Source of the DNA: Saccharopolyspora elongata
Lineage (GTDB): Bacteria > Actinomycetota > Actinomycetes > Mycobacteriales > Pseudonocardiaceae
Reading direction: 5' to 3'
DNA length: 64,000 nt
Assembly (NCBI RefSeq): GCF_004348985.1
Contig: NZ_SMKW01000031.1
Span: 1 to 64,000, forward strand
The notes under the pieces were generated by a model that made no database searches, was not told where the DNA came from, and saw nothing but the letters and a program-made list of their open reading frames with translations. Positions 25,087 to 34,471 of this stretch are shown piece after piece. How positions within the stretch are numbered: the stretch's first letter is position 1; every line of letters starts with the position of its first letter. The translations under genes and the position numbers were made by a program.

Positions 25087-26042
25087 CGCACACTCCCCGC
25101 CGGCGCGGCCTGCAACAACGGCCACACCTCGGCTGCGAAGCGCTCTATCTGCTCGAGCCGGTACTCGAACGGCGCGAAGACCAGGTGTTGCGCGCCGGCC
25201 TCGACATGCGCGGAGAGCTGTTCGGCGCACTGTTCGGGTGTGCCCCTGATCGCGCTGTCCGGGGTCGATTCGCTCCAGGCGGCCATGTCGAAGTAGTCAT
25301 CGATGTATCGCCGCACCAGTGCATCGCCCTCCTCATAGGAATCGGCGATGCACAGCGGCAACTGCGCCACATTGGACAATTGGTCGGGATCTCGGCCCGC
25401 TTCCTCGGCGAAGCCGCGGATCTTCGTCCACGCCCGGGAGAAGCTGTCGGCCGTGTAGAAGTAGGTGAGCCAGCCATCGCCGCGGATGGCCACCCGCTTG
25501 AGCACCCGGTCGACGTAGCCTCCGATGAGCACTTTCGGCCGGGGCCGCGGCAGCGGCAGCATGCGCACGTTCCGCAACCGGACGTGGTCGTACTCCCCTG
25601 TCACACCGTCCTCTCCCCACAGCCGGTAGAGGATTTCCAGATTGCGTTCGAAGGTGCGCCCACGTCCCTTGAACTGCACACCGGTCGCGTCGAACTCCCG
25701 CTCGTACCAGCCGGCGGCCATGCCGAGAACGAGCCTCCCGCCCGAGGCGATCTGCAGCGTCCCGGTGACCTTCGCCAGCACTGCGGGCTCCCTGATCGGC
25801 AGCACCAGCACGCCGGTGCCGAGCAGAACATCCCTGGTGTGCGCGGAAAGCACGGTCAGCGTCGTCAGCGCCTCGTGGAACGGGAAGGGTCGGCGGGCGC
25901 CGAGGAACAGGTGGTCCCACGCCCACAGCGACCGGAACCCGAGTTGTTCCGCGCGGGTCGCGTAGCTGACCATCGCGTCCGTGCTCGGCTCGCGTGGGCC
26001 CGGTGTGAAGTTCTCCACCGCCAGTCCGAATGAGACGGACAT
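25083..26042 (-). CDS. LLM-class flavin/F420-dependent oxidoreductase
   Basis: The protein has 319 residues with the luciferase-like barrel. Visible motifs are LGFRSLWAWDHLFLG near residue 34, LLGTGVLVLPIREP near 73, LASGGRLVLGMAAGWYEREF-type text near 99-115, and PRPKVLIGG near 167. Members use F420 or reduced FMN and act as dehydrogenases or monooxygenases. In actinobacteria F420-dependent forms are common. It is encoded 21 bp downstream of the Liv binding protein and overlaps CoA-transferase A. It may carry out an oxygenation or reduction of the ring in this pathway. Confidence 0.85.
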   Translation of the reverse strand: MSVSFGLAVENFTPGPREPSTDAMVSYATRAEQLGFRSLWAWDHLFLGARRPFPFHEALTTLTVLSAHTRDVLLGTGVLVLPIREPAVLAKVTGTLQIASGGRLVLGMAAGWYEREFDATGVQFKGRGRTFERNLEILYRLWGEDGVTGEYDHVRLRNVRMLPLPRPRPKVLIGGYVDRVLKRVAIRGDGWLTYFYTADSFSRAWTKIRGFAEEAGRDPDQLSNVAQLPLCIADSYEEGDALVRRYIDDYFDMAAWSESTPDSAIRGTPEQCAEQLSAHVEAGAQHLVFAPFEYRLEQIERFAAEVWPLLQAAPAGSVR

Positions 26043-26063
26043 CCTGCACCTCCTGCTTTCCGA

Positions 26064-27254
26064 TCAGTACGGTGGTTGCCCGGTGCCGACGAGTTCGACC
26101 TTGCCGCCGACCGTGCGCACCAGGTAGACCGGGGGCACCGTTTGGTTGACCAGGTTGCGCCAGGTCTGGAACTTGATGTCGCCGTAGATCGCCCCGGGCA
26201 GAGCGACCCCGGCCAACGCGTCGCGCACCGCGGCCGGGTCCGCCGGGTTCTGCGCGGCCCCCATCGCCGCTGCGATGACCTTGATCCCCTGGTAGCCGCG
26301 CACTCCCTCGGGAGCCTCGCCCGGGTTGTACCCCTTGGCGTTCCAGGTGGCCAGGAACCGCTCGGCCTCCTGCGGCGCAGCGGCCTTTGTGGGATCGAAG
26401 CTCGCGAAGAACATCGTTGCGTAGCTGCCTTCCGCAGCTTGCGGACCGGCCAGCTGGATCACTTGGACGGGGCTGTTCGACCCACCTGTGGTGATGATCC
26501 GCGCCGTCGCGCCCTGTCCCCTGGCTTCCTTCAGCAGGAGTGCGATCTGGCTGGCGTCGGTCGTCACGATCCACGTGTCGGCACCAGACGCGATCGCCTG
26601 CGTGACGAAGGTCGAGAAGCTCTGCTCGGTCTGCTCGAACTTCGCCCCGCCGACCACGTTCCCCCCGATGCGGGTGATGGTGTCGCCGAAGTACCTGGCC
26701 GCGCCGAGCCCGAAGTCGTTGTTGACCGACAGGGTGAAGGCCGACTTGATCCCCATTCCCCTGAGCACCGGTTCCAGTGCGACGGCCTCCATGGACGACG
26801 TCGGCGACAGGCGGAACGTCCATTCGCCACCGGACTGGTCCTTGTCGGTGACCTTGTCCGAACTGGACGTCTCCACCAGCAACGGCACCCGGGCGCGTTC
26901 GAGGATCGGCTGCATCGCCAGCGTGCACGACGATCCCCAGCCGCCCATCACGACCGGGACCTGTGACTCGTTGATCAGTTTCTGCGCGACGTTGACGCAG
27001 GTCGCCGGGTCGTTGGCATCGTCCTCCACGCGAAGCACGACCCGCTTGCCGTTGACCCCACCGCCCGCGTTGATCTCCTCGGCGGCGATTTCGGCGCCAT
27101 GCGCAACAGCTTGGCCGGAGCTGGCCACCGGACCGCTCAACGGCTGGGCAACGCCGATGGTGACCTCGTCCGGTGCACCACCGCCTCCACCGGCGCAGGC
27201 AGTGGCCGCGAACAACACCGACGCCGCGAGTGCGGCGAGATGACACCGACGCAT
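26064..27254 (-). CDS. Branched-chain amino acid-type ABC binding lipoprotein (LivJ-like)
   Basis: The protein has 396 residues. A lipoprotein signal (LAALAASVLFAATAC) is followed by a Gly-rich linker and a type I periplasmic-binding fold: TIGVAQPLSGPVASSG near 32, AAEEINAGGGVNGKRV near 53, MGGWGSSCTLA and an INNDFG-like site (SVNNDFGLGAARYF) near 163. Liv-type binding proteins recognise amino acids, amides, urea or aromatic acids through a backbone and acid clamp, so the ligand cannot be named. It lies 21 bp from both neighbours in the operon. Confidence 0.9.
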   Translation of the reverse strand: MRRCHLAALAASVLFAATACAGGGGGAPDEVTIGVAQPLSGPVASSGQAVAHGAEIAAEEINAGGGVNGKRVVLRVEDDANDPATCVNVAQKLINESQVPVVMGGWGSSCTLAMQPILERARVPLLVETSSSDKVTDKDQSGGEWTFRLSPTSSMEAVALEPVLRGMGIKSAFTLSVNNDFGLGAARYFGDTITRIGGNVVGGAKFEQTEQSFSTFVTQAIASGADTWIVTTDASQIALLLKEARGQGATARIITTGGSNSPVQVIQLAGPQAAEGSYATMFFASFDPTKAAAPQEAERFLATWNAKGYNPGEAPEGVRGYQGIKVIAAAMGAAQNPADPAAVRDALAGVALPGAIYGDIKFQTWRNLVNQTVPPVYLVRTVGGKVELVGTGQPPY

Positions 27255-27275
27255 GAGAGGCCCTCCCTCCCCGAT

Positions 27276-27974
27276 TCATCCGCCGAGGTACGCCTCGCGG
27301 ACCGAACGACTGCCGGCGAGCTCGCCGGCCACGCCCGACTCGGTGATCCGGCCACGTTCCAGCACGTACGCGCGGTCGGCTACCTGCAGGGCGAGCTCTG
27401 CGTTCTGCTCCACGAGCAGAACCGTGCGGCCGCTGTCCCGGATCCGGCCGGCGACCTGCAGCACCTGCTCCACCAGCAGCGGGGCCAGTCCCAGCGAAGG
27501 CTCGTCGAGCATGACAAGCTTGGGAGCGGCCATCAGACTGCGTCCGATGGCCAGCATTTGCTGCTCCCCGCCCGACAGGCTCCCGGCCGGCTGGGAAAGC
27601 CGCTCCCCGAGCTTCGGGAACAAGGCGAGCACTTCCCCGAGGCGCTCGCGTTCATGGGATCGGCCGCGACGCGCCGCGATCCGCAAGTTCTCCCGCACGG
27701 TCAGCATCGGGAACACGTGCCTGCCCTCGGGGCAATGCACGAGCCCAGCCTTGACGATCCGGTGCGGGGAGAGGTTGGTGATGTCCGCGCCGTCGAACCG
27801 CACGGTCCCCGAAGTAGCCCGGATCAACCCGGAGAGCGCCCTCAGCAGCGTCGACTTGCCGGCGCCGTTGCTGCCGATGATGGTGACGAGTTCGCCTGCC
27901 GCCACCTCGATCGTGACGTCCACGATGGCCGGGACTCGGCCGTACCCGGCGGTGAGACCCTGAACGCTCAACAT
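27276..27974 (-). CDS. Liv-type ABC transporter ATPase (LivF-like)
   Basis: The 232-residue ATPase has GSNGAGKSTLL near residue 36, the signature LSGGEQQMLAIGRSL near 133 and LVMLDEPSLGLAP near 155. It is the shorter of the two ATPases, as LivF is. Its ATG overlaps the LivG stop by 7 bp. It pairs with LivG to drive import through LivH and LivM. Confidence 0.93.
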   Translation of the reverse strand: MLSVQGLTAGYGRVPAIVDVTIEVAAGELVTIIGSNGAGKSTLLRALSGLIRATSGTVRFDGADITNLSPHRIVKAGLVHCPEGRHVFPMLTVRENLRIAARRGRSHERERLGEVLALFPKLGERLSQPAGSLSGGEQQMLAIGRSLMAAPKLVMLDEPSLGLAPLLVEQVLQVAGRIRDSGRTVLLVEQNAELALQVADRAYVLERGRITESGVAGELAGSRSVREAYLGG

Positions 27975-28780
27975 GGTATGGCCTTCTCCCCCAGGTACGC
28001 CGCACGCACGTGCGGATCGGCCTGGATCTGTGCGGGGGTTCCGTCGGCGATCTTCTCGCCGGCGTTGAGCACGGCCACGTGGTGGGAGATCCCCAACAGG
28101 AACTTCATGTCGTGCTCGACCAGGACCACGCCGACCCCGGCGCGCCGAACCTGCTCCAGCAAACCGGCCATGACCGTGGTCTCGGTCCGGTTGAGCCCTG
28201 CCGACGGCTCGTCCAGCAGCAGGAACAACGGCCGCGCCGCCAGTGCGATGGCCACCGCGAGCATGCGTTGACGCCCGTAGGGCAGGGTGCGCGCCTCGCG
28301 CTGCAGCTCTTGCTCGATCCCTGCGAAACGGGCCAGCTCGCGGACCGTGGCGTGGAGCTCGCGTTGCGCGCGGCGATACCGCGGCACGCCGAGCATCGCG
28401 CCGAACACGGATTTCGGCTCGGTCGTGTGCAGTCCGATGCGGAGGTTGTCGAACACCGTCAGTCGCGGGAACAGGCTCCGCTTCTGGAACGTCCGCACCA
28501 CACCGCGCTTGGAAATGACGTGCGGCCGCAGTCCGATCAGCTCTTCGTCGCCCAGCCGGACGCTACCTTCCGCGGCCGGGACGAACCCGGTGATCGCGTT
28601 GAACACGGTCGACTTCCCCGCACCGTTGGGCCCGATCAGAGCCGTGATCTCGGCGGGAGCGGCTTCCATCGCGAGGCTCGACACCGCGCACAGCGCACCG
28701 AAGCGCACGGTCAGCCGGTCCACCACCAGCGAGTCCGATGTGGACACATGTCCGTTCAGGACGAGGTCACGACGCGCCAT
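27968..28780 (-). CDS. Liv-type ABC transporter ATPase (LivG-like)
   Basis: The 270-residue ATPase has GPNGAGKSTVFNAITGF near residue 49, a signature region that is poorly conserved (TLPYGRQRMLAVAIALA, where LSGG is replaced by LPYG) and LFLLLDEPSAGL. Such signature changes are frequent in LivG. ATG 28780 is chosen because AAGGAGG lies about 8 bases upstream; it overlaps the LivM stop by 14 bp. The next candidate, GTG 28747, has no good ribosome site. Confidence 0.9.
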   Translation of the reverse strand: MARRDLVLNGHVSTSDSLVVDRLTVRFGALCAVSSLAMEAAPAEITALIGPNGAGKSTVFNAITGFVPAAEGSVRLGDEELIGLRPHVISKRGVVRTFQKRSLFPRLTVFDNLRIGLHTTEPKSVFGAMLGVPRYRRAQRELHATVRELARFAGIEQELQREARTLPYGRQRMLAVAIALAARPLFLLLDEPSAGLNRTETTVMAGLLEQVRRAGVGVVLVEHDMKFLLGISHHVAVLNAGEKIADGTPAQIQADPHVRAAYLGEKAIPC

Positions 28781-29816
28781 GATCCGCCTCCTTCCGATCG
28801 GCTGCGGCAGGAGTGGTCGTCGCCGAGCCCTCGTCCGGAGAGCGCGAACTCGGCGCTGCCGTCGTGAGGCCACGCTGCCGCATCGCGTGCACCGCAGTGC
28901 CCCACAAGCCGCGCGGCATGAACCGCACCAGCAGGATCAGCACCAGCCCGTAGATCACCAGCCGCCATTCGTCGCTGAACCGCAGCATCTCCGGGAGCTG
29001 GGTGAACAGCACGGCTCCGATCACCGGTCCCAGCACGGTGCCCATGCCGCCACCGATCACCATCAGCAACGTGTTGATCATGATCGCGAATCCGAAGACC
29101 TCGGGCGAGACGAATCCGACCGTGTGCGCGTACAGCGAGCCGGCCACGGCCGCCATGGCTCCGCTCAGGCTGAATGCGATCGTCGCGTGCCGACTGGTGT
29201 CGATCCCGACCGCGCGCGCGAGGTTCTCGTTCTCCGCGAGCCCGCGCAGGCTGTAGCCGAGACCGGACGATGCCAGCCGCGCCACGGCAATCACGATCAG
29301 CAACGCCACCGCGAAGACGACGGGGAAGACCTCCTTCGGCCGGACGAGTTCATACCCGAACAGGCCGATCGGCGGGATGTCCGAGTAGCCCATCGGGCCC
29401 CCGGTCAACGCCACCCAGTTCAACGCCACCTGGCGGAAGATCTCCGCGACGGCGAATGTCGCGATGACGAAGAACGCCGCCCTCAGCCGCAGCGTGACCC
29501 GCCCGATCATCCAGGCGACGACCAGCGCAACAGCCGCGCTGGCCACCACCGCCAGCACCATCGGCACCCCGAGCGCAGTCGAGGCGATGGCCGACACATA
29601 GGCACCGAGACCGAAGTACGCCTGATGTCCCAGGCTCAGCAGCCCCGAGTACCCGAGCACGAGGTTCAGGCTGCTGGCCAGGATTACGTAGATCGCGGCG
29701 AGCACGGCGATCTGCGTCTGGTACGGCCCGGACACCATGCCACCCGCGAACAGCAGGGCGACCACCGCCACGGAGACCGCGACGCGCCAGGAACGTGAGC
29801 TGAGCAGGGTGGTCAT
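28767..29816 (-). CDS. Liv-type ABC transporter permease (LivM-like)
   Basis: The 349-residue permease has about nine membrane helices. It has the LivM marks LNLVLGYSGLLSLGHQAYFGLGAY near residue 50-75 and GRAVGIDT-like GLAENENLARAVGIDTSR near 215. Its C-terminal tail of about 35 residues is polar and Ser/Ala-rich. ATG 29816 overlaps the LivH stop by 4 bp (ATGA). An open frame that extends to 30734 is the shadow of livH and not a fused protein. Confidence 0.92.
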   Translation of the reverse strand: MTTLLSSRSWRVAVSVAVVALLFAGGMVSGPYQTQIAVLAAIYVILASSLNLVLGYSGLLSLGHQAYFGLGAYVSAIASTALGVPMVLAVVASAAVALVVAWMIGRVTLRLRAAFFVIATFAVAEIFRQVALNWVALTGGPMGYSDIPPIGLFGYELVRPKEVFPVVFAVALLIVIAVARLASSGLGYSLRGLAENENLARAVGIDTSRHATIAFSLSGAMAAVAGSLYAHTVGFVSPEVFGFAIMINTLLMVIGGGMGTVLGPVIGAVLFTQLPEMLRFSDEWRLVIYGLVLILLVRFMPRGLWGTAVHAMRQRGLTTAAPSSRSPDEGSATTTPAAADRKEADHGAS

Positions 29817-30691
29817 TCCTGCACCACCTTGCGCGCGCCGAACAGGCCCTGCGGGCGGAGCAGGAGCACGGCGAGGAGCACCAGCAGCCCGAACGCGTCC
29901 TTGTACCCCGCCGACACGTACCCGGCGCCCAGGCTTTCGACCAGCCCGAGCAGCAGCCCACCGACGATCGCCCCGGGGAAGGACCCCAACCCGCCGAGGA
30001 TGACCACGACGAACGACTTCGGCGTCGCCAGCACCCCCATCGTCGGCGTGATCTGGAAGATCGTCGCGATGAGGACACCGGAAAGCGCCGCCATCGCCGC
30101 TCCCAGCGCGAAGGTCATCGCGTACACCCGCCGCACGTTCACGCCCATCAGCCAGCTGGCCGTCGAATCCTGGAACGTGGCGCGCATGTCCAGACCGATG
30201 CGGGTGCGGGTCATGAGCAGGTGCGCGGCCAGGATCGTCAGGGCGACAACGATGATGATGAAGATGTTGCGCGGCGTCGTGCGCGTCACGAGCAGATCGA
30301 TGCTGTCGCTGGAGAACGGGGACCCGGCGGTCTGCGGGACCGGGCTCCACACGAGCATCGCCCCGTTCTGCAACAGGATCGAGATCCCGATGGTGGCCAG
30401 GATCGGCATGGCGATGTCGTCGTGCTCGCGCAGCTTGCGCAGAACCCCCCAGTCGATCAGCACTCCGAGCACTATCGCGCCCAACACCGCCGCGGCCAGC
30501 CCCGCGACGAACGACAGGCCCAACATGTCCGCGACGGTGTAGGAAAGGTACGCCCCGATCATGTAGAACTCGCCGTGCGCGAAGTTGACCACGTTCATGT
30601 AGCCGAAGACGAGCGTGAGCCCAACAGCCATGAGCGCGTAGATCGCTCCCAGCGTCAGGCCATTGCCGAGGTACTGTCCGATCTCTGCCAC
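29813..30691 (-). CDS. Liv-type ABC transporter permease (LivH-like)
   Basis: The 292-residue permease begins with GLTLGAIYALMAVGLTLVFGYMNVVNFAHGEFYMIG-type text, the standard LivH start, and has about eight helices. LATIGISILLQNGA and SFVVVILGGLGSFPGAIVGG are also typical. The start is GTG 30691 with GAGGGGG about 4 bases upstream. This is the first gene of the long minus-strand transcript, 218 bp after the regulator gene. Confidence 0.92.
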   Translation of the reverse strand: MAEIGQYLGNGLTLGAIYALMAVGLTLVFGYMNVVNFAHGEFYMIGAYLSYTVADMLGLSFVAGLAAAVLGAIVLGVLIDWGVLRKLREHDDIAMPILATIGISILLQNGAMLVWSPVPQTAGSPFSSDSIDLLVTRTTPRNIFIIIVVALTILAAHLLMTRTRIGLDMRATFQDSTASWLMGVNVRRVYAMTFALGAAMAALSGVLIATIFQITPTMGVLATPKSFVVVILGGLGSFPGAIVGGLLLGLVESLGAGYVSAGYKDAFGLLVLLAVLLLRPQGLFGARKVVQE

Positions 30692-30909
30692 AGTCCCCCT
30701 CCGCGATGTTCGGGGGCGATCGACGGCGGGCCAAGATCTACCGCAACAGCGGCGTCCCCGCGCTCGGCCGCGTGGTGTGGCGCCTCGCCGATCCGCGGTA
30801 ACCAGGATAGGAGTCCCGCCGAGCGCAGCCATTGGCGTGAGTTGCCGAACGATGGGCTTTCCCAACGGCAACTTTTGCCATCGGCTCCAAGCATCAGTCC
30901 GGCGATTCG
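30692..30909 (-). promoter_or_regulatory. Presumed promoter region of the 18.5-kb catabolic operon
   Basis: This 218-bp gap separates the PucR regulator stop from the livH start, both on the minus strand. It is the likely site of the operon promoter and of regulator binding. I cannot assign clear boxes or a PucR operator by eye. Confidence 0.35.
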
Positions 30910-32574
30910 TCAGCGCGCCACATCGGGCATCTCAAGGACCTGCAACGCCACGGACAAATGCAGGCACAAGCGACTGTCCAACATGAACGGTCCCACGAGC
31001 TGCTCCAGCTTCGCGATCCGGTGACGCATGGTGTTGTAGTGCACGTGCAGGGCGCGAGAGGCAACTGCGACGTTGAGGTGACTGCTCAACAGGACGTCGA
31101 GGGTCTTCAGCAACTCGGCGCGTTCCCGTTCTTCCAGGCCCAGCAGCGGACCGAGCGTGTCGTCGACGAACCGTCGCAGTTCGCCGACGTCGTCGACGAG
31201 GCTGAGCAGGCGGAACAAGCCCAGATCCGCGAACGAGGTGACCTTGCCCGGCCCTCGGGCCCGCCGCCCCATGTGCAGCGCCTTGCGGGCCTGCTCGTAG
31301 CCGACCGAGATCAACCGCGGGTCGTCGACCGGGGAGCTGACCCCCATGGAGAACTCGTGCCGGGTAGTCGCCTTCAGGCCCGACCACATCTCGCGCGGCA
31401 CCGCGGCCGGATCGTCCTCGGCCGCGCCGACCACCGCCACCAGGTTGGTCGCGAACCCCGCCGATGCACCCCGCGGGTCCTGGTTGCGGACCTCCGAGCA
31501 CCACAGGTCCAGGTAGCGCTGCTGCGCCAGGTCCGGGTCGGTGTGCCCGGCCCGCTCGCGCGACGGCACCCACTCGGCCCGGCTCACGACGACCACGAGC
31601 CGCCGATGCAGGTCCCAGCCGAAGGTCGCGCACTGCGCCAACGCGTCGTCGATGTCCGCCCCCTGGCCGGTCACGAGATCGTGCAGCACGTTGGCGGCGA
31701 ACTGCCTTTCCACGGCGTCCACGGCCAGCTGCCGCGTCACATCCAGCGCCGCTACCACCGCAGCCTGGTCCACGGCCACCGTCACCTCGGGCCCCATCTG
31801 GTCGGACGGGCCGACGACCACCAGCCGGCCGCAGCGGAGCTCGCCGGCCGAGACCGGGGCGATGATCACGGTCAGGTCCTCCGCCAGCTGCTGCGCACCT
31901 GGTCCGAGATGGGCGGTGCGCAACCTCCCCTGCCCGTCGAGGACGCCGATGTCGACGAGCCGATCGCGCTGTTCAGCGTTGTACACCGAGGCCCGGGTGC
32001 GCCCGTCCTCGTCAGCCACGAACACGGCAGCCCCGCCCAGCAGCTCGGACAGCTTGGCCGCGATCTCAGGCAGCTGCCCGCCAGCGAGCACGATGTGCAA
32101 GAACGAACTGTGGATCTCCTGGGCCCGCGCGATGGTCGCCGCCTGCCGGTTCACGATGTCGGAGAAGACGCGGCTGAGGATGTCGTCGAAGGCGACATCC
32201 TCGGGGATCCGCACGATCGGCAATGCCAACTCGTCCGCTGTGTCGAGCGCCCGTTGCGGGAGGGCTCGGGCGTAGCGGCCGAACTTGATCCCGAACACGG
32301 CGACGCCTCGGTGGGCGAACTGCCGGACCAGCTCGGCCAGTTCCTCCTCGGACTGCGGCAACGGGTAGCCGGTGCTGAGCATGAACTCGTGTTCCTTCGT
32401 CCAAGGAAGGATGTTGGGCACCGTCATGACGTTCAGCCGCTGGATCTGGCGATCCAAGCCACCGGCCCCCGCCAGCACCTCGGCGTCGGCGAGGAGCTCC
32501 ATCCCGAGCACGTCGCGGACCGTGAGCCCGGCGGCAACAGGGCCCGTGCGATCGGCGTCACCAGGTTCGATCAC
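30910..32574 (-). CDS. PucR-family transcriptional regulator
   Basis: The protein has 554 residues. The N-terminal PucR domain (LTVRDVLGMELLADAEVLAG from residue 13 and VAVFGIKFGRY near 115) senses a small molecule. A GGDEF-like middle region follows, and the C-terminus is the PucR helix-turn-helix (LLSSHLNVAVASRALHVHYN, then RHRIAKLEQL). PucR of Bacillus controls purine catabolism genes; relatives control other nitrogen and aromatic compound pathways. GTG 32574 is chosen because AGGAA lies about 7 bases upstream and the conserved PucR domain starts at once. The position directly before the liv and enzyme genes on the same strand makes it the probable regulator of that operon. Confidence 0.88.
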   Translation of the reverse strand: MIEPGDADRTGPVAAGLTVRDVLGMELLADAEVLAGAGGLDRQIQRLNVMTVPNILPWTKEHEFMLSTGYPLPQSEEELAELVRQFAHRGVAVFGIKFGRYARALPQRALDTADELALPIVRIPEDVAFDDILSRVFSDIVNRQAATIARAQEIHSSFLHIVLAGGQLPEIAAKLSELLGGAAVFVADEDGRTRASVYNAEQRDRLVDIGVLDGQGRLRTAHLGPGAQQLAEDLTVIIAPVSAGELRCGRLVVVGPSDQMGPEVTVAVDQAAVVAALDVTRQLAVDAVERQFAANVLHDLVTGQGADIDDALAQCATFGWDLHRRLVVVVSRAEWVPSRERAGHTDPDLAQQRYLDLWCSEVRNQDPRGASAGFATNLVAVVGAAEDDPAAVPREMWSGLKATTRHEFSMGVSSPVDDPRLISVGYEQARKALHMGRRARGPGKVTSFADLGLFRLLSLVDDVGELRRFVDDTLGPLLGLEERERAELLKTLDVLLSSHLNVAVASRALHVHYNTMRHRIAKLEQLVGPFMLDSRLCLHLSVALQVLEMPDVAR

Positions 32575-32732
32575 GGCTGTTCCTGGGCAAATCTTGCCGA
32601 CGGAAAGCGGGCAACAAGTCGAATGTTGCCACACCGCGGAGGCGGAAACCAGTTGGCACCGGAGCTTTTCAATCTCGGACCACTGCCGATCAGTGGTGCG
32701 CCGCAGGCGGGCTGCGCTTCTCGCCGGGCTGC

Positions 32733-34184
32733 TCAGCCGAACAGCTGGCTGAACTCGTCGTAGATCGTGAACAGCGAGAATCCTCCGTAGAACAGCACGG
32801 CCCAGCACAGCGCGACGAGTCGGACGCCCTTGAGGCCGATAGTCCGTGGGAGGACGCCCCGGTTCAACTTGATCAGCAGCACCGAGTACACGAACATCAC
32901 GATGCCGTTGAGCGACGACGCGATGATCAGCAGGATCAGCGGCTCGTCGAGCCCGGAGAACAGGATCGCAGAGCCGAAGACGATCTCCGCCCACACCACG
33001 ATGAAGTAGATGCGGCTCTCGCTCAGGGCCCTGCTGTTGCGCAGCGGCCCCGTCTTGAGCATGTCCGCGGTCACCCGGCCGACCATGTCCAGCACGGCGA
33101 GGTTGGTCGAGTAGAGCACGACCGCGCCGATGAGGAAGAAAATCGTGCCCGTCGCGCCACCGAGCCGGTCCCCTACCAGCCGGATGAACTCGAAGTCCTC
33201 CGCCTCGCTGCCGATCCCGATGGTGGCGTACGTCAGGCCCATCAGGATGAGCAGTGCGAACAGGCCGATCACGAAGAACGTGATGAACTGCTCCCGGTCG
33301 GCGACCCGCCACCAACCTCGCCACCTGCGAAGGTTCTCCTCGTCCTGCGGGAAGAAGTAACCCGTGGTCGCAACGGTCTGTTCCTCCCCGGTGAACGGCG
33401 ACACCACCTTCGGCAGCCGGCTCCCCATGCCCAGCCCCTTGTCCCTGATCCAGTTCGACTGGACCAGGTTGAGCGCGCCGCCCGCCCCGGCGAACGCGAT
33501 CGCGCCGAGCAGCGTCGCCGCCGGGATCGCGGCCACCGCCCCGGGGATCTGGTCGATGGAAACGAAGCCCTTGCCGATCGCCAGCCAGCCGTCCAGCCCG
33601 AGCAGCACCAGCGCGGCGTAGATCAGGAATAGCACGATCAAGCCGACCAGGAAGAACTGGATCTTCTCGACGGTCCGGTAGACCACCGGCGAGACCGTGA
33701 GCACCACGCCGATCAGCAGCAGCACTCCGATGGTGACGTAGGGAACGGCGTCCTCGGCGAAGCCGAACGCGAAGGCCAACGTGGTCGTGCCGCCGGTCGC
33801 CCACCCCGGCCATGCCCAGGGCACGATGGTCATGATGACGAACAGCCACCCCCAGTGCCACCACAGCCGGCTGAACCCGGTGACCGCGGTCTCCCCGGTG
33901 GCCAAGGAGTAGCGCTCGATCTCCATGTTGAGGAAGTACTGGGTGAGGATCCCGATCAGGGCCAGCCACACGAGGGTGAGACCGACCTGGGACGAGATGT
34001 ACGGCCACAGCACGTATTCTCCGGAGCCGATCGCGCCCGCCAGCAGGAGCACGCTCGGACCAAGCACCTTCCGCAACGGCCGTACTTCGGGAAGGTCGGC
34101 GTAGGGAACGCCGGGGAGATTTCTACTTGGGATCTCGGTCGCGGTGGTCGCCGGACCGGGTTTGCCCTCGTCCGGTTGAGGCAT
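32733..34184 (-). CDS. Nramp-related membrane transporter, atypical metal-site motifs
   Basis: The 483-residue protein has about 11-12 membrane helices and the Nramp (SLC11-like) arrangement. Helix 1 is GPSVLLLAGAIGSGEYVLWP. The usual DPGN of metal-transporting Nramps is replaced by GSGE. In helix 6 the usual MPH is replaced by AFAGAGGALN. Both unwound helices that bind Mn2+ or Fe2+ are therefore altered. It may transport a different ion or solute, as other Nramp-related branches do. It lies 158 bp upstream of the regulator gene, on the same strand, so a link to the catabolic operon is possible but unproven. Confidence 0.8.
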   Translation of the reverse strand: MPQPDEGKPGPATTATEIPSRNLPGVPYADLPEVRPLRKVLGPSVLLLAGAIGSGEYVLWPYISSQVGLTLVWLALIGILTQYFLNMEIERYSLATGETAVTGFSRLWWHWGWLFVIMTIVPWAWPGWATGGTTTLAFAFGFAEDAVPYVTIGVLLLIGVVLTVSPVVYRTVEKIQFFLVGLIVLFLIYAALVLLGLDGWLAIGKGFVSIDQIPGAVAAIPAATLLGAIAFAGAGGALNLVQSNWIRDKGLGMGSRLPKVVSPFTGEEQTVATTGYFFPQDEENLRRWRGWWRVADREQFITFFVIGLFALLILMGLTYATIGIGSEAEDFEFIRLVGDRLGGATGTIFFLIGAVVLYSTNLAVLDMVGRVTADMLKTGPLRNSRALSESRIYFIVVWAEIVFGSAILFSGLDEPLILLIIASSLNGIVMFVYSVLLIKLNRGVLPRTIGLKGVRLVALCWAVLFYGGFSLFTIYDEFSQLFG

Positions 34185-34471
34185 GGGTGCTCCTTATCGC
34201 CGCGTATGCACAACCCCAGCAGCGCTTTCCGGGACACCCACAAAGATAAGCCAACCTGCGGGTTTCGACGGGCCCGAACAGGGGCAGCGGCAGATCCGCC
34301 GCCTGCGGCACAACATCGGTGCGAGCTCACCGCCCAGGGTCTGACCTGCGACCGGCGCAGCCGATTCGTTGGAGGCAGACGACGGCTCAGCCAGAACGAT
34401 CGACGCGCAGAAGGTCGGACCACGTCCGCCGCTCCTGCGGGTGTCAGGCAGCGGACGTGGTCCGGCTCCGA
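34185..34471. other. Gap between the transporter and the Cys-rich protein gene
   Basis: No gene is visible in this 287-bp stretch, which includes the transporter promoter region. Confidence 0.35.

Noticed and set aside
28767..30734. Long frame suggesting a LivH-LivM fusion
   Set aside because: The N-terminal half is the out-of-frame shadow of livH; ATG 29816 with an ATGA overlap is the real start.
30910..34008. Continuous frame of about 1,030 codons that joins the PucR gene to sequence under the Nramp gene
   Set aside because: Only the part from GTG 32574 is protein-like; the upstream part is a frame-shifted shadow of the transporter gene, so no fusion.
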